Part shown: piece after piece, positions 6,426 through 7,033 of the stretch
How the letters are laid out: the number at the start of each line of letters is the position of its first letter
Numbering within the stretch: position 1 is the first letter of the stretch
Source: Chloroflexota bacterium
GTDB lineage: Bacteria; Chloroflexota; Limnocylindria; Limnocylindrales; CSP1-4
Direction of reading: 5' to 3'
NCBI GenBank assembly: GCA_003158495.1
Contig: PMJT01000055.1
Span: 18,017 to 25,049, forward strand
DNA: 7,033 nucleotides
Position numbers and translations under genes: made by a program
Notes under the pieces: model-generated
Told to the model about the DNA's origin: nothing
Database searches by the model: none
What the model saw: the letters and a program-made list of their open reading frames with translations, nothing else

Positions 6426-7033
6426 ATGGCCGCCGTCAACTGGACATCGATCCTCGAATACAGCGACATCCTGTACGAGCACTCCGGCACCGGGATCGCC
6501 CGGGTGACCATCAACCGGCCAAAGGTCCGTAACGCCTTCCGGCCGGAGACGGTCCAACAGCTGATCGACGCCTTCTACCGGATCCGCGATGACGCCACGA
6601 TCGGTTGCGTGCTGCTAACAGGTGCCGGCGACAAGGCCTTCTGCGCCGGCGGCGACCAGAATGTTCGCGGACACGGCGGCTACGTCGGCGGCGACGGGAT
6701 CGCCCGGCTCAACGTCCTGGATCTCCAGCGCCAGATCCGCTCGCTGCCGATCCCGGTGATCGCTCTCGTAAACGGCTACGCAATCGGCGGCGGCCACGTC
6801 CTCCACGTCGTTTGCGACCTGACCATTGCGAGCGACAACGCCATTTTCGGCCAGGTCGGACCGCGAGTCGGCAGCTTCGACGCCGGGTTCGGGGTCGGCC
6901 TGCTGGCCCGGCTGGTCGGCGACAAGAAGGCCCGCGAGATCTGGTTCCTGTGCCGCCAGTACACCGCCGCCGAGGCCGAGGCGATGGGCCTTGTGAACAA
7001 GGTCGTGCCCCTTGAACAGCTCCAGGACGAGGG
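6426..7033 (+). CDS. menB: 1,4-dihydroxy-2-naphthoyl-CoA synthase MenB (3' end outside window)
   Basis: MenB is a crotonase-fold enzyme that closes the second ring of o-succinylbenzoyl-CoA to DHNA-CoA. The first 202 residues are present; E. coli MenB has 285, so the C-terminus is missing only because the window ends. Seen: VTINRPKVRNAF at 27-38, the oxyanion and substrate segment FCAGGDQNVRG at 72-82 with Tyr86, LNVLDLQRQIR at 95-105, GYAIGGGHVLHVVCDLTIA at 117-135, FGQVGPRVGSFDAG at 141-154 with Ser150 and Asp152 matching catalytic Ser161 and Asp163 of E. coli, and REIWFLCRQY at 170-179. Gly145 and Trp173 match Gly156 and Trp184 of E. coli, marking the bicarbonate-dependent class, although Thr155 is Val144 here. 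The ATG directly follows the menH stop (TGAATG) and has a strong GGAGGAGG before it. The call is close to certain. Confidence 0.97.
   Translation, partial: MAAVNWTSILEYSDILYEHSGTGIARVTINRPKVRNAFRPETVQQLIDAFYRIRDDATIGCVLLTGAGDKAFCAGGDQNVRGHGGYVGGDGIARLNVLDLQRQIRSLPIPVIALVNGYAIGGGHVLHVVCDLTIASDNAIFGQVGPRVGSFDAGFGVGLLARLVGDKKAREIWFLCRQYTAAEAEAMGLVNKVVPLEQLQDE

Noticed and set aside
1..7033. CRISPR arrays, tRNA or rRNA genes, insertion sequences, toxin-antitoxin or defence genes
   Set aside because: No regularly spaced repeats, tRNA-like folds, transposase motifs or terminal inverted repeats were found; the window is explained by ordinary translation, membrane and menaquinone genes.

Overview
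This is a high-GC bacterial window with every convincing gene on the + strand. Protein content and codon use fit a GC-rich Gram-positive-type lineage such as Chloroflexota or Actinomycetota, but nothing in the sequence fixes the phylum. The heart of the window is a tightly packed menaquinone (vitamin K2) operon in the order tetR - menF - menD - menH - menB. It runs from about 1605 off the right edge.

Layout: (1) 2-583 is the C-terminal end (domains IV-V) of an elongation factor G-family GTPase, whose start lies outside the window. (2) 621-1430 is an unrecognised membrane protein with a Pro/Tyr-rich cytoplasmic tail, three predicted membrane spans and an outer C-terminal domain. (3) 1431-1604 holds no ordinary gene. 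It contains a possible 46-residue single-span peptide with a twin-arginine-like N-terminus (1427-1567, TTG start) and a 22-bp palindrome (1567-1588) that looks like the operator of the following regulator. (4) 1605-2276 is a TetR/AcrR-family repressor. (5) 2273-3754 is menF, 3751-5586 is menD, 5583-6425 is menH, and 6426-7033 is menB, cut by the window end.

The operon makes the naphthoquinone ring by the classical o-succinylbenzoate route. MenF turns chorismate into isochorismate. MenD adds a succinyl-semialdehyde unit from 2-oxoglutarate to give SEPHCHC. MenH eliminates pyruvate to give SHCHC. MenB later closes the ring of o-succinylbenzoyl-CoA to DHNA-CoA. The MenC and MenE steps that lie between MenH and MenB are not seen here and may be encoded just downstream. 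The junctions tetR/menF, menF/menD and menD/menH each overlap by four bases (GTGA, ATGA, GTGA), and menH/menB abut as TGAATG with a strong ribosome binding site, so translational coupling is likely.

The most interesting points are the TetR repressor fused translationally to the head of a men operon with its own candidate operator, the Tat-like micro-ORF, the orphan membrane protein, and the active-site type of MenB (glycine/bicarbonate type with a Thr-to-Val change). I see no mobile element, CRISPR array, RNA gene or clearly new defence or metabolic system.
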